Source: Diplosphaera chodatii
Lineage: Eukaryota > Chlorophyta > Trebouxiophyceae > Prasiolales > Stichococcaceae
Direction: 5' to 3'
DNA length: 64,000 nucleotides
NCBI GenBank assembly: GCA_032358165.1
Contig: JAALGY010000054.1
Span: forward strand, 682,001 to 746,000
The position numbers were made by a program, and so were the translations under genes. Positions 22,001-35,900 of this stretch are shown in pieces. The notes under the pieces were generated by a model. That model searched no databases. It was not told where the DNA came from and saw nothing but the letters and a program-made list of their open reading frames with translations. How positions within the stretch are numbered: the first letter of the stretch is position 1; each line of letters starts with the position of its first letter.

Positions 22001-25000
22001 TCAGGTGGGATTAGCCCTGGCTGGCTGCACGACCCTTGCCACCCAACTACTGCACATAAAGACATAGGTGCCACCATGGATCACCCAGCTGGGCTGCTCT
22101 ATGGACAGCATGCGGTGCTTGCATGCAGGTCAATCTGTTCGCACCTCAGACGGGGAACCCATCCTATGGCGTGGTGCGTGTCCTGGCTAAGGACTCGAAC
22201 GACATCAGCCGTGCAAACAACTCCCTCACCTTCGTGGACAGCGATGGTCAGGTCAGCATTTGGCTGCCAGTCTGATCCAGCTTCTACCATCTTTATGTAA
22301 TTTTTGGGTGCTTCCTACGTCTTGCAACCTGCATCTTTCTCGGCCGTTTGACGCATCGCTTCAATGTGTGCATACAGCAGCACTATTATCAGGAGGGTGT
22401 TTCTGGCCAGAACAGCGCATATCAAGCGTGGAGGGAACACATTCTGGCTGCAGGTTGGCAACGCCCTAGCACGCAACATCTCTGCAGCCACAGTCGATGT
22501 TGTCGAGGACGATCGGTGGCACATGGTAAGCTCCTGTGCTCCAACACGTTCAAGATAACTTCTATATGTTTGACGCAACCTGCCGGCATGCTCTGCCAGC
22601 TGTTGTATGTCATGTAGGTTGTCTGGCCGGCCGCAGATGACTGTCTCATCTGAAGGCTCTTCTGTAAAATCTGCCTGTGATCTCAAAGGGCCCTCTGAGC
22701 TACATGACCCAGATGCTCCTCTCCATCACTTGCACAGGTGACGGTCACAACTCACAGCCAGGGCGGTAGGGGCCTGGAGCTGTACGTTGACGGCAAGCTC
22801 GTGGGCCAGACGCTTGCCAACGGCTCCTACATTGGTGCGCACCTTCCGCAAGCCTGCGCACTTGTTGCATACACCGACATGCCCATGCCTATCACGTACG
22901 ACGTGCTAGAAGAAGGCGGGATGCAGTCCTTACCCAGCATGACACATCACCAGATGGAACAGCAGACACAGGCATATTGACACAGTGCCTTGCGTCGATT
23001 GTTGCGGGCAGGCAGCGACAATGTCAAGAAGCTCGTGAGCGGCGGCGACCCCATGTTCCTCAATTCCCCTGTCACATTGTGCGGCCGGGTGGACTTGAAC
23101 ACAGACCGCTTCTTCAGTGGCAGACTGGCAGAGCTGTCCATCTTTGACGAGGCGCTGAACAAGCAGCAGGTTGCGCTGCTCAATGGTATCGTCATCATGC
23201 CCGCTGACGCTCACGAGTTTCCCGGATGTGGCCCCCTCGTGTGCTAAGGCTACCTTCGTATCTGATGCGTGCAGGTGGCATACCTCCACTCCCAGGGTAT
23301 CAGTGGCCTGCAGAACGTGTCGCTCCCAGGTGCCCCTACATTGCATGCAAACCACATACCCGTGCGTGCACAGCTAATTGCAAAGGCCAAGCCTCAGATG
23401 TCGGATGCACTGGCTGTCACCCTGCTGCAGCTGGAGTTGCGGAGTACTACGTGAATGGCCTGCAAGTGTGCAACCTGAAGCCTGTGACCGGGGCACCGCC
23501 TGCAACTTGCGTCGCTGTGGGCGGCACATGCACCGCACTGTCAACCGACGACATTGAGGCGCGCCTCATTGAGCGTTACACTGTCCCTGAGTCACCGCAT
23601 GTGCGACCCTGCATGCAGCGGTGCTTCCATGGCAGGTACTTTGTGTCTGCCTCTGGGCTCTCGACTTGTGACACACATGGAGCTGCCAATGTTGCAGTGC
23701 AGGGGTTCCAGTTGCGAGAGGCAGCGCAGCAGGGCAAGTTGGGCCTATGTGTACCGGACCTACCAGCGCCGGTGCCAGTCGGCGACAACATCGGCCAACC
23801 ATAGTGAGTGCCGCTTTCACTTGCATGAGCTGCCGCACGCTGATCCGAACAGCTGCGTAGCTCCTTCTGTGAAGCAGACGCAATGTCGTCAAGACCAATC
23901 ACAATGCACGGTGCTTTGCTGGTGTGGTGGCAGTGCTGTTGCTAGAAGTCAACCCTGTGCTGTGCCCTGCTGTCCATGCATCTTCGTGCTTCGTGGCCAG
24001 CGGTGTCGAACCAGCAGCACAAGATACTCTAGCGCCAAAACACAGCACGGTACCTGTCAGTAAGTGGTTGTGTCACACGCTGCAGCGCCTTCTTCCCGCT
24101 GACAGACGAGGCCTTGGCCTCCTGGCCGATGCCGTACTTCCTGGGCGAGCCGCGTAACGCCACCACCGCCCCTGACTCGCTGTTCGGCAATGCCTTGTCC
24201 TGCAACCGCAACGCCCAGGTGCACGAAGCCTTATGCCTGATCTGCATGCCTGCACTCGTGGCACACAGCTGTGGCATGTCTGATAGCTTCAGCACCATTG
24301 CCTCGCATGCAGCAATGGGCAAATTGACATACCCTGCGTTGCCAGAAGCCACTCCTGCTTACAGCATCTGCTGTGAAGCCCACCTGCAGCACCTACAGCT
24401 AGCTCATCAAGCGACACTCGTGCCCTGCAGGGCGCAGTACTGCTGCCGGCCCTCAGATACGCCGAGAACGGCACCTTCACCGTCAACTTCTGGCAGCGCG
24501 TGCACCGCCGCTTCCCAGACGCCTCCCAGTACATGTTTTCTCACCAGGCACTCCCGCCCGCCAATGTGAACGTCACCATGTGGGACGCCAACCAGGTAAG
24601 GCAGCCCTGTGCTGTGGCGGCATACTTGCTTGTTCAGGACGTCAGCACTATGCCAGCAGCGTCCATGCGCAGCACAGTGTCCCCTGTGTCTGGCTGACGC
24701 CGAGCGCCCTGATGCATGTGTGTGGGACGGTGCACGCAGATCCAGGTGTACTACCCGGTCATCTCCCAGTCAGGCTTCGGCCTGGTGCGCACCGTGGTGA
24801 AGGACAGCAACGACACCGACCGCGGGCAGGCGTCCGTAAGGTGCCCAACCGCCACCGACACGCGCTTTCTAGAACAGCAGACAGTGCATTTGTGATCTTT
24901 GGGGTGCTGCAGCACGAGTCCCGTCGAAGTGCACGCTGCGCATTGTGTGTGCACTGCGGACTGTATGTCGGTTGAGCAAGTGTTACAGGGTGGCTTCTGT

Positions 25001-27117
25001 TGCACAGATACCTGGACTCGGATGGCGTCAATGGCTATGCCAACAGCCTGCTGGCCGGCAACACCAGCAACAACCCAACATACGACAACGTGGTCCGAAC
25101 TGCGCCCATTGATGCGATGGACGGCGGTTGGCACATGGTCACTCTCACCAGCTGGGGCCCGGACACGCCCGGCTACAGGTGACATACACCAGCCTGGATA
25201 GCGGCAGCATGGCAATTTGGCAATAACAAGCTGTGTTCACAGCAGTGGAACGACTTTTCCCTTTGCTGCCCTGGTATGGATCTGCAATTGTTGCCACTTT
25301 TGGGACTGCAAGCTTGCATCCAAGATTGCATCACACCGCAGGCTGTTCATTGATGGGCAGCTCATGGGAGAGGTGTCCGGCCCTGGGTCCGACGGCGGTG
25401 GAGCAATGGTGCTGAATGGCAGCATCGTGCTGTGTGGGCGCTCTGACGGCGACCCTGATCGTTTCTTTGATGGCAGCATGGCGTACTTGGGTGCGGCGCA
25501 CGATGGCATGCGGTGCACAGCTGCTCATTCTCTCAGCCTCTGGCTCGGTTGCTGCACAAGTGTGACACCACCTTCGTGCTCATGTGTATGCGCATGTGTG
25601 CGGCTCTTGCAGGCGTGTACAACTACTCGCTGGGCCAGGAGCAGATCAGCCAGCTGTACAGCGCTGTGCCTGTGAGGGACGCGACGCCTGCCAATGAGGT
25701 GAAGTGCAACCAGCACCCCGCACACGTGGGTTGTGACCAGCGTCAGCGATATGAAGATACACATCGCAGTGGCGGTCTGTTGCCAAGGGCATGCGGATGC
25801 GATACTCACAGGTGACATCTGTGCATTGCAGACGTGCCAGCTGCCGCTGCAGTACAATGGGCGCGACGTGCGCTCGTGCATGAGCTATCAGGGTCGCACC
25901 GGCTGCTGGGCGCAGGCCGGCAAGTGGATCCCCTGCGGCCCGGATGCAGGCGCTACCGGCCCCGCTGCCAAAGTCACAGGTGCCTGCTCCAACACGAAGG
26001 GTTTTGTTCCACACAACACCAAACTTTGACAATCACGCAATGGTCGTGGCATAGCCACCTTTTCAGGGTGGGCGCTAAGTGCACGTACTCAATGCAGGCA
26101 TTACCCTGCAAGTTGAGCGCAGATTGTACACGAATCTGCAGGCGAGGCAACGCCCGTGGGTCCATTCATCAACCGCACCACCACGGACGGGCGCATCTGC
26201 CGCATCCCTGTAGTCTTTGAGGTGCTCAGCTGCTGGCACCAGCCGTGCTGTGCATGCCGCATGCCTGCAGACTGGGCATCACACCTTGCACGCCATGTTC
26301 GGCTGCAGAAAGTTGAGGTGAGCAGGTAAAGCAGGAGTTACCGCGGCCTGCCCATCGTTGACTGTTGAACGCCGCAGGGCGAGCTGTTTGGCGACTGTGT
26401 GCCCGTCAACAGCTCAGCTGAAGTTTGCCTGGTGTATGGCGGCGGCTGGGGGCGGTGCGCAGCGCTGGACCAATACGACAATCCAAATGGCAGCCAGTCA
26501 GGTGGGCGTTTCAGCGCTGCAACAGTCCACCCTGACATATGGGCTCCTGCATCTGCTGCTATGCCTGAGAAAGTGGCAGAGCACAGCTCAACAGAAGTAT
26601 GCGCATATCAATGACACGACTGCCAGCTGCTGTAGCAGCAAGTGATGCCGCCTTCAACCTTCAAGTGGTTCTGAGAAACAGGCGGTTCCGGATTGAGCGG
26701 TGGGGACATTGCCGGCATTGTCATCGGCTGCATTGCCGGCGTGCTGCTACTGATGGCGCTGCTTGCATTCCTGATCAAGCGCCGAAGCAAAAGGTACGAG
26801 ACATGCAGGGTGCATGTAGCTGACGAGTGCTGTGTCACCTGACGCCACTTCTGTCATTGCTTGCTGTCAGCTGCTTGCTTGCCTTGCATCGTGGAGCTTG
26901 TCAAGGTCCAAGCGCTGGGCAGACGCCCATGCTGAACAGGCTAAATGGGCGCAAGCCTGCCTGAACAGCAACAGAAGCTGCAACTCGACGAGATGGAGCT
27001 GATATGTTTTGCAGGGCGGTGTCATCTTTCCAGAAGTACACGGATTCGGACCCGGAGTTTGCGGCAGATGGTGGTGCAGCCAATGGCAAGGCATCTGCAG
27101 CCTCTATAGGGTACTAG
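19027..27117 (+). CDS. Type I membrane protein: three LamG-like repeats, two FN2-like modules
   Basis: Three homologous concanavalin/LamG-type repeats occur in order, roughly 19180-20990, 21150-23190 and 24100-25680. Each opens with an AYFPL / AFFSL / FFPL strand and later carries FAISFWVKP / WAVSVWVRF / FTVNFWQR, then a V(R/K)DSND or AKDSND block, GNWHMFTLT / DRWHMVTVT / GGWHMVTLT, YLDGRLVG / YVDGKLVG / FIDGQLMG, and TLCARSDLDPDRF / TLCGRVDLNTDRF / LCGRSDGDPDRF. Two Cys-rich FN2-like modules follow (CQLPLQYNG..CW..W..C near 25830; CRIPVVFEG..C..GGGWGRC near 26190-26490). Then come a transmembrane helix (IAGIVIGCIAGVLLLMALLA), a basic stop-transfer KRRSKR, and a short cytoplasmic tail ending ASIGY. 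Many N-glycosylation sequons fit an extracellular location. Ligand binding (sugar or protein) is inferred. The 5' exon with signal peptide was not found, so the start is open. Confidence 0.83.
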
Positions 27118-27657
27118 GTCTGGTTAAGACATGCACTGTTCGTCACTCCGACCACACCCAAGCCACATTTGGTACTGGCAGTCTTGTGGCCTTCGGCAGT
27201 GTCCGCGAGGACACTGTCGAATGTCAAGACGCCCGGCACAAGCCGGCAGAGTACTTGGATCAGCTCCCTAGCAGTGAGAACCTTGGAGCAGCGCCAGGGG
27301 TGCGGGTTGAACTGTTCGGGGCTTTCGAGCATGAGACTGATGTGCCCTACAAACGCTGTGTCAAGAGGCAGTGCACATCATGATGCCGATGTCAATTTAT
27401 AGGCCTTGTATGCTGTTGTTGAATCACAGTCTTGCATGCAGCATCTGTTGGGTTGAGAGCGGCAATGAGAGCGCTAATGGTCCTTACTTTCGCAGTAATT
27501 GCAACACCTGCATCATGGTGCATACGCATGGCATGCACGATGCACACCCATAACGGAGTTACCATGCTGCTGCACGTGTCATCATGCGTATTGCTGAAAG
27601 CACGGCTGAGCATCCTGGCAACACCACTATTGCTTCAACCAGCTGCTGGGCTGTGCG
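27118..27657. other. Convergent 3' intergenic region
   Basis: The stretch lies between the stops of the LamG gene and the Pyg7-like gene. It has no coding support, and no repeat or RNA gene was seen. It probably consists of the two 3' UTRs. Confidence 0.4.
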
Positions 27658-29191
27658 TCAGACACGCTGCCGGAGGGCATCCACACGGCTGCTGGCCACC
27701 TTGTTGCCAGGCGCATAGTTGAGCACCTCCTCATATGTCGACAGCGCGTCCTTCTGCTGCTGCGCCTTCTCATAAGCATCCCCCAGATTGTTCAGCGCTG
27801 TCACATACCTGCAGTCAAGCATACACGATCATGTGTGACTATGCTCGGACACGGGTCCACCCCTCCCCGCTGCTGCCGAGGGTGCCGCGGTGGCATTGGA
27901 TGCTGCTATGCATCATGAGGCGGTGCCAAGCCTCACCCGGGCTGCTTGTCAACCGCCTGCTTGTACTCCCCAATCGCGATGTCCGTCTTCCCCATGTTGA
28001 AGTAAGCATATCCCAGAGCATTGTGAACCTGCATGCCAGGTATGCCGTCATATGCGCTGAGCTCGCGAGCAGTGGGCAGCCACTGTGCACATAGCGGCCC
28101 TGCTGCCACCTGGGTTAGCAAACCTGCATCCACTCTGCCAGTGTAGCGCAGCTGCTGTGTAGCACGTGGTTGACCACCAGCGAATCTAAAGACCCGGAGG
28201 TAGCTAGTGGCACACCTGCGCCAGCTCCTCGGGGTCGCCACCCCACTGCTTTTTGGCCTTCTCCAGGTGCCGGCACGCCTGCGTGTACAGCTTCTTCCGC
28301 AGCAGTATGACGCCCAGCTGGAACAGGTCCTGCGCGTGTGGTCAGCCATTCGTTGAACCACTCATCACACGCCCTCAACCTCTAACATGCTGGCAAGTGC
28401 GTGGCATGCTCCGTGAAAACATCTGCTGTGTGCCAGCATGCAGGTCATTGCATGAGTTGCAAGGAGATGGCGCTTACCTCGCTGTCCTCTGACCCACTGC
28501 GCACGCGCTCCCCCAAAACCTTGGCTGCCTCCTCTAGGTCTCTCCTGATGAGCACCTGCCAGCCCATCACAAAATACTACAATGCGGCCCATCAGGCATG
28601 AATTTTGCCGTGAGACTTCTTCATGTGCGGTGTGTGAGCATCACAAGCACAACAAGGCAGCCATGCAGAGTCAGTTGCGCCTGCAACATCAGTGGCGAGT
28701 ACAGCGGCCCTCACACCTGCCGGACAACAAGGTACGCGCCGACAACCAGAAAGCCCAGCAGCGTGAGCAGGTATATGAGCTGCACCGGGGTCTCCAGGCC
28801 CTCCGCCAGCTCAAGCAGCTGCTGCGGCTGCGCTGTGACTGCTGCTGATGGCAGCGCCGCTGCAGGGTGCTGCTGCCTCCGCTGTTGCCGCGTTGGCTGC
28901 GCTACTATGCCCCACTGACTTCCTGTCATATCCAAAACGGGAGGGTCATAACACTGCAATCATAGTGCAACAGCGCGTGGTAGTCCGCTGCAGCTGCCAG
29001 TGGGACACGATCACTGATGCCATGGTTCCGCAGTGCATACCTGGCCGCATGGGTAGCGCTGTGCATGGTGACGCCAACGCAGCTGGACTGCGCCTGTGGC
29101 AAGCGTGTCTGCAAGGCTGCAGTGCTGCAGAAATGCTGCTGAGCTTCGACAGGCGCAGGGTGCGCTGGTGTGGGCAGTGGCATGACTGCAT
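27658..29191 (-). CDS. PYG7: Pyg7/CGL71 (Ycf37-type) photosystem I assembly protein
   Basis: Six exons give 263 residues with all phases consistent: 29191-29041, 28922-28717, 28555-28478, 28329-28216, 28028-27937 and 27808-27658. Exon 1 is rich in Ser, Arg, His and Ala with no acidic residues ([19 protein letters not shown]), as in chloroplast transit peptides. Exon 2 ends in one membrane helix ([17 protein letters not shown]). Exons 4-6 encode three TPR units ([54 protein letters not shown]). This architecture is that of Arabidopsis Pyg7, Chlamydomonas CGL71 and cyanobacterial Ycf37, which sit on the thylakoid and are needed for PSI assembly. An upstream start is unlikely because ATG 29191 opens the transit peptide. 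Confidence 0.9.
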
Positions 29192-29958
29192 GGTTGTCAC
29201 AGCAAATTACGCAGCAGACCAGCACGGCCGTCGCGCACCAGCACGCACAGTCTTTCCTGTTTGACTACCTTGCGAGGCAGGGCTGCACCTTGTGCCAGCT
29301 GCATCCGTGAGACAAACGTAGCATGCATGATCCCTCCATGCATCTAGCGCCGCTGCAGGGCGGCCCACCTGCTTGAAGAGGGTTTATTGGTTCCCTTCAG
29401 ACAGCCCGTCTGGATCGACTGGTACAGGTCTCTCAATGTGAAAGGGGCTCGGTCGGGCGTCGGTTCCGGCAGCTTCATCCTCAGTCATGTCTCGGCCACG
29501 GCGTGCAGTTCGACCAGAACAGCCCAACCTTGATGTGTTATGTGCGTTGGCTGTACCAAGGTCCATCTGCTCATCATGAGCCGACGAGACACATAGCGTA
29601 TTGGCAGACGCATATTGGTGTCTCCCCTGGTCACCTCATTGTGTAGCATAGCGGGTCAGTTTGCATGTCACTTCTGTACATGTTGTGCGTGAGTTGAAGG
29701 AGGCAGCTTTGAGTGTGCTGGGTATCAGATACAACGCTTTGTAGTTATATTACAACACACCGCAGTGCGCACCGGTAGAGGTACCTCTGCAGCAGCTCAA
29801 AGTTTGCCATTTGATAGCCATTCTCCTACCTGCGACCCTCTTTCAAGTATCTGAAACAAGACTTGCGGCAGCGGCAGCAACAACATCAGGCGGATCCGGT
29901 TGCTACTGGAGCCAGTTGCGGCATATTCCCGCACCGCTTGGGGCGCAGCGGGCGCAGC
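29192..29958. promoter_or_regulatory. Divergent intergenic region, Pyg7-like / ABCA
   Basis: A 767-base gap between opposed start codons should contain both promoters. It holds one minus-strand ATG-to-stop frame of 60 codons (listed separately) and an A/T-rich stretch near 29740-29760. No clear TATA box was identified. Confidence 0.4.
29384..29566 (-). other. Short frame upstream of the Pyg7-like gene, doubtful
   Basis: It has an ATG at 29566 and a stop at 29384-29386, giving 60 codons with RPSPFHIERPVPVDPDG near its end. It lies on the same strand as, and upstream of, the Pyg7-like start, so it could be an upstream ORF, a small protein or chance. No family is recognised. Confidence 0.18.
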
Positions 29959-32900
29959 ATGCAGAACGGGCAGCAGCACGATGCAGGCCCGTCAGCCGCC
30001 ACCGCAGTCGCTCCAGCAGGCACGGGACAGATGGAGCGGAGGCCGTCGCGTGCACGCCAGTTCAGCGCGGTGCTCCGCAAGAACTACCTGCTGCAGACGC
30101 GCAGCCGGCGGGTGTGGTGGGGCGGCGCCGGCTGGCTGGCGCTGCTGGTAGAGGTGGGACCTACATTCAGCTTGCTCGTGCATCTGTATGTATGCAGGCC
30201 GCGTGACGCGGCATATGCTCCTACGCGACAATCACAGGCGGTCGCTGCATCTATGGCGCCTTGCATCAGAAACATCACGGTGACCTGTTGCAATTGGCGT
30301 GCCGAGGGCAGCATGGTGCACTACACGCCAAATTGCCAAACTGCTGTTGCCAGGTGCTGGTGCCGGTGGTGTTCTTCGGCATCATGTGCATCCCGAAGCA
30401 CTACATCAAGCCGCAGCCGCGGCCACGGGAGATCATGAGCCGCACCTACGACCTGGACATGGGGCTCACCAGCAAGCCGGGCAGCGGCGACTACTTTGGT
30501 GCGCCTTTGGGCCTTTGCAAACGAGAATAACGTGGCAGCATAGCGCTCTGGTGCTGCTGGTGGCAGTCAGTTGACGACCCTGGTGTATGGTGTGCACACA
30601 TCAACCGCACCTTGCCATCTGTGCAGGCCCGGCACGCTTCACGCAAAACATCTCGCTGCTGTACGCCCCCAACAACGCCACCGCACATGCTGTCATGGAG
30701 CGCTTTGCGCAGGCAAGTCATCGGGAGTGCAACGCTGCGCGCTGAAGTCATGTCCTGTGTTGACATGACTTTGCGACTCCGCACCTGCTGACTATCAACA
30801 TGCCCTGCATGAACAGGAAAACAGCTTGCTGCAAACATGGCTTTGGAGTGCTTGTTACCATCAAAATTGCAATCCGCAGGCCGCGGCGTGCCCGGCAGAC
30901 CCGACCAAAAAGGCTGCCATGTCGACCAGCTTCTACCGCTACTTCGCGGCGCCCGACACGGCGCCGCCGGAGTGCCAGGACCCGGCGGCCTGCGTGCAGA
31001 ACCCGGTCTGCTGGCGTCGGCTGCTGGGGGCGCAGATCCGCGGCGTAGAGACGGAGGCCGCAGCGGTGCAGGAGGCTCTCAGGTGCGTGCTACGCCTCTG
31101 GCGGTGCTGTGCAGTGGACGCAAATATCTCTGTTGCATCACTCAATTTAGGAAGCAATGCAGCAAGCTGCACAGTACACTCAACTTGCCTCCCACTTCGA
31201 CGCTCACCTGTGCATCCACCATGCAACACAACCAACTGTGCGGTGTTTCGTTTCCTCAGCAACCCGCGGTTGACGCGGTGCTTGCGTTCCACTCCCTGGC
31301 GCCGCACGACTTCAAGTACTCCATCCGCACTAACCACACCTCGGCGAGTCCCCTCCTTTACCACACCCTCACCTCGCTGGCCTGTGACTTGTGCCGCTGC
31401 CACGGCAGCTCACACCTCGTCTCTGTTGTTTTTCCCAGAGGTTGGGCTGGTGGATGCTGTGCAGAAGTCGACTCGTTTGCCGCAGGTGCCGTCCAATGAG
31501 GAGCTGCTGAACTACTTCTCACCGGCGCCCGACCCGCAGTACGCCATGTACTGGTTCTTCGCCAACGTGCAGCAGCTGCTGGAGCGCTCGCTGCTGGGCA
31601 GCGCCCTGGACGCCGGGCCGGCGGACATCCAGGCCACCTTCAAGCCCTTCCCCTGGCCGGCGGTGAAGATCGACCTCGGTGGGTCGAGCTGCCGTTCATA
31701 CCCCTGATCACCCCCGACCAGGAGCACGTTACCTTTGTACAGTGTGTCAATCGTGCCATCTCGTTCAATACTACCGAATCGTGTCAGCTGGAGCCAGGAT
31801 CAGGCACCTGGAGACCGGTTCAAATTCATCGCTGAAGTGCACGCGTCCTGTGGCGCTGCAGGCGCGGGCGCGGCCGCGCTGGCGTTCAACCTGCTGCTGG
31901 TGTACGCCTTCCTGGCGCCCACGCGCTCCACCGTCGCCGCCGTCGTGCGGGAGAAGGAGCTGCGGCTGCGGGAGGGCATGCGCATCCTGGGCCTGCGGGT
32001 GAGCCCCAGGGTTCAGGGCGTCAATCTGGATCCCGGCCACCACCTTCTTGGTCATAGGCACCTGCATGTGCCGTGTCAGGCCGCCTCCCGCCGCAAGCTT
32101 GCCGCACACCAGTGGTGCATCTGGCGTGTGATTTGCTGCCGTCCCCGCCGTGCAGGACCCCGCTTACTGGGCGTCCTGGGCGATCAGCCACTGGTCCACG
32201 ATGGCGGTCAGCGGCGCGCTGTGCGCCCTGGTGGGCACCTACCCCTTCAGCCACAGCTCCGCGACGCTGCTGCTGGCCTTCTACTGGCTCGTCGCCGCGG
32301 TGAGGCTCCTCCCTCCCTGCAACCTCATCGGTTCTCATGATATGTTGCACATGTTGTGCTGCAGTTGGCGCGCACATGTCATCTCTGGCACGGACCTTGC
32401 TGGATGCAGGCCGGGCAATGGGGTGCGCCAGTATTGATGCAGCACCTGGCACTGGTTGTCTGTGCCCACATCCGCTGTGCTCACCACTATTGAAATGACG
32501 CGTGTCACAATGCAGGCGCTGATCAGCTATGCGTACGCGCTGTCGACGCTGTTCTCCAAGAGCCGCATCGCGGGCACCTCCACCGCGGTGCTGTACGCCG
32601 TGTCCATGATCCCCGGGTGAGCTGTGGCCCCTGCAACTCATGTGGGAGGAGCAGTAAGGCTTGCACCCAGGGGCAGTGGAAGCCCAGGCGGAGAATGAGG
32701 GACGGCAGGTGGCAGTGCACCCCAGACACATGTGGTGACCTGCTTTGCACCGGATGTTGTGCTGGGATGCACCTAGCAACCTACCTGACAGCTGTGGCAA
32801 CTGCGGCTGGTGGTGCTTGTGCAGGTACCTGATGCCGTACCTGGTGCCGTACGGCGGCATCAGCTGGACGGTGTCTTGCCTGCTGCCGCCCTCCTCCATC

Positions 32901-35900
32901 TCGTTGTTCGCCACCGTGCTGCTCAAAATGGAGGTGAGATGGAGGAGATGTGCGCTGTTGTGCCTGCAGCTGCATGCTGCAATGTCATGTGCCACTGCTG
33001 GGTCGTGTTTATAGATCAAGTGCAGCTTTGGCATGCCAAAGTTAAGCTTCGGTTGGGGTCCGGGCTGGTGCATACAACAGTGCCCAAACCCCTCAACGTG
33101 CCAGCAGTTAACGTGTCAGAGCTGGCTCTTTGCATGCCGTGCAGCAGTCGAAATGCATTGAAGCCAATGCTAGTGTTCTCTTCCGCGCCATATATACGTT
33201 CTAGACATGCCTGCCGCTGGACCTGTAGGTGGCGCAGCAGGGGCTGACCTGGAGCGCCCTAGGGCAGTCGATCACGCCAGACTTCCCGTTCTCAGGGCGC
33301 GGCGTGTTCCTCATGGTCACCGCCGACATCTTCATCTACGCCCTGCTCACAGCCTACCTGGACCATGTGCGTTTTCATCATGTCGCTCCTTGTCAACTGT
33401 ATCCAGGACGGTTTCGCCTGCTGTCCCGGGTCACAGTCATCCGCCTCCCTCTCATATCCTGTGTGCAGAGCCAATGCAAGCCTTTTGCAGTGGGCGAGAC
33501 AAGCAGCTTTCATGCGCCGTGCAGCAGGATTGTGCGGGGTGCACACGCCCGTGTCACATGCCAAATCACGGGCGCAGCCGCGTTCGATCTGTTGTTGCGT
33601 GTACAGGTGGTGCCATCGGAGGTAGGGCAGCAGCGGCAACCGCCGTACTTCTTCCTGCTGCCATCCTTCTGGCGCGCCCGCCGTGCGCGCACTACCGACG
33701 AGAAGCTGCTGGCCCACTGGCTGTCCAGGTGCTCCGCCCTGCAGTGCTCTGTTTGTGTGAACCATAGAGATATGCATCAATCCGACAAACCCCCTTCCCA
33801 TGATTATACACTTGAGAGGTGCTGTGGTGAAGCCAGCTTGCTTTACTAGCTGGCTCACCTTAGCTGCAGGTCGCTCAGCAGTGACGTGGAGGCGCATGGC
33901 AATGGCGTTGCCGCCGGCGAGGGCAGCAAGAGCATTGCCGTCGCCATCACCGACCTGCGCAAGACATATGCTGCAGCAGATGGATCCGCCAAGCAGGTGT
34001 GCCCTGTCACTCATGGGCATGCGGTCCTCATCCTACGCAGGGTCCTCAATGGTCAAGCCGCTGTACCACGACTGAATGATATATGATGACTGATAGGCGG
34101 TGGATGGGTTGGACCTGGAAATCTACCGTGGCAACATCACCGGGCTGCTGGGTCACAATGGCGCTGGCAAGACCACTACCATCAGCATACTGACAGGTGG
34201 GACCGACTGCATACAATCAACACATCAGCCTGCACAAGATCTGCCATGAACAAACATGAAGTGAAGCTGTGAACAGGGACATATGTACTTGTATGAATGT
34301 TGCTGACATGTGGCGCAGGCATGATCGCTCCCACCAGTGGAGACGCTGTAATCAATGGCATGTCCATTCGGGACCACATGGGCACCATTCGCCAGAACCT
34401 GGGTGTCTGCCCACAGTTCGACATCCTGTGGCCGGACATCACGGTGCGTTGGTAGTGTGTCAGCACGTTGTTGCCATGTGAAGCAGTGAGCAGGGTGCTC
34501 ACATCCTGGCATACAACATATTCAGGTGTTGGCAACCTCTCTAGGCCACAAGAGCGCAAGTGACAGGTGTGCCTCCTGTGTGACAGGTGGCAGAGCACCT
34601 GCAGCTGTATGCAGCCATCAAGGGGTACAGCCGCAAGGACTCACGGCATATTGCAGAGGCAGCTGCTGCAGATGTCGGTACGCTCCTGCTGATCCTATCC
34701 ATGTTCTCAGGTTCACTGTACCGTGTTTGAGCCCAGACAGACAGCAGCCTGGCTCGACGTCATCATTCAGAGCACGGTTGTCCGACAGATTGCACTGTCA
34801 GGTCTGGTTGCATGACCAACTGATGAATGGGACTGGGTTATCGTGGTTGCAGGACTGGCAGACAAGCTGCAGACGAGGGCCAGCGAGCTATCGGGCGGGA
34901 TGCGCCGCAAGCTGTCGGTGGCGATCGCCTTTCTGGGCAGCCCAGCTGTGGTGTTCCTGGACGAGCCTACCTCTGGCATGGACCCATACTCCCGCAGGTC
35001 GGGCATGCGGCAGCCAGGTTCTGCTCAGACTGGTTGTCCTACTGCTGTTCAAGTACACGCGGTCAACTGCCACCTTGCTTTCACGCAGCCGCTGCTGACA
35101 CCCTCTCTCATTGACGTCGCAGGCTGACCTGGGAGATCATCAAGCGGCACCGTCAGGACCGCGCCATTGTGTTGACCACCCACAGCATGGAGGAGGTGAA
35201 AGTGCAATGCTGTCGCAGCTCACGGACACTCGGCAACGGTCGGCCTTGGCCACATTGAACGCTGGCCAACCTGCTGATTGTCTGTTGCGTCACCATTCAT
35301 TGTGCCTGCCACCCAGGCGGATGTGCTGTGCGACCGCATCGCCATCCTGGCCGACGGCCGCCTGGCAGCGCTGGGGTCGTCGCTGGACCTGAAGACCCAG
35401 TATGGCGTCGGCTACACGCTCACCATCGTCAAGGCATGCTGGCACAGTGCTCTGCAGTTTGCTATGGGTTTTGCCAAGGCAGGTCCTCGACGATGGTAGG
35501 AGCTTGGCTGGCCAATGAGTTCTACAGTGTACGGCTTGCCGGTGTGCATGCAGGAGGGGCGACACCATGGCGGCAGCAGAGCCAGCGGGCTGGGGTCCAT
35601 GCGCAGCGTGCATGGCAGCAGCCCCCGCATCTCGCGTGCCAGCAGCAGGCTGGCGTTGTCAGAGGCATCAGAGCACGAAGCGGAGGTGCAATGACAGTGG
35701 CATTCTCATGCAGCCTGCAGACTGGCGTGCGCTGCATGACCAGGCTAGAAAACGCCGCACCATGCTTGTATACTTCTGCAGGCAAGCATCTCCTTGCCTC
35801 AGCCTTGTGAAGTTGGTGTGCCTAGATCGCATACTTGTGCGCATGCAGCTGGATGCGCTGCTGACGCGTCATGTGCCGGAGACAGAGCTCCTCAGCCGCG

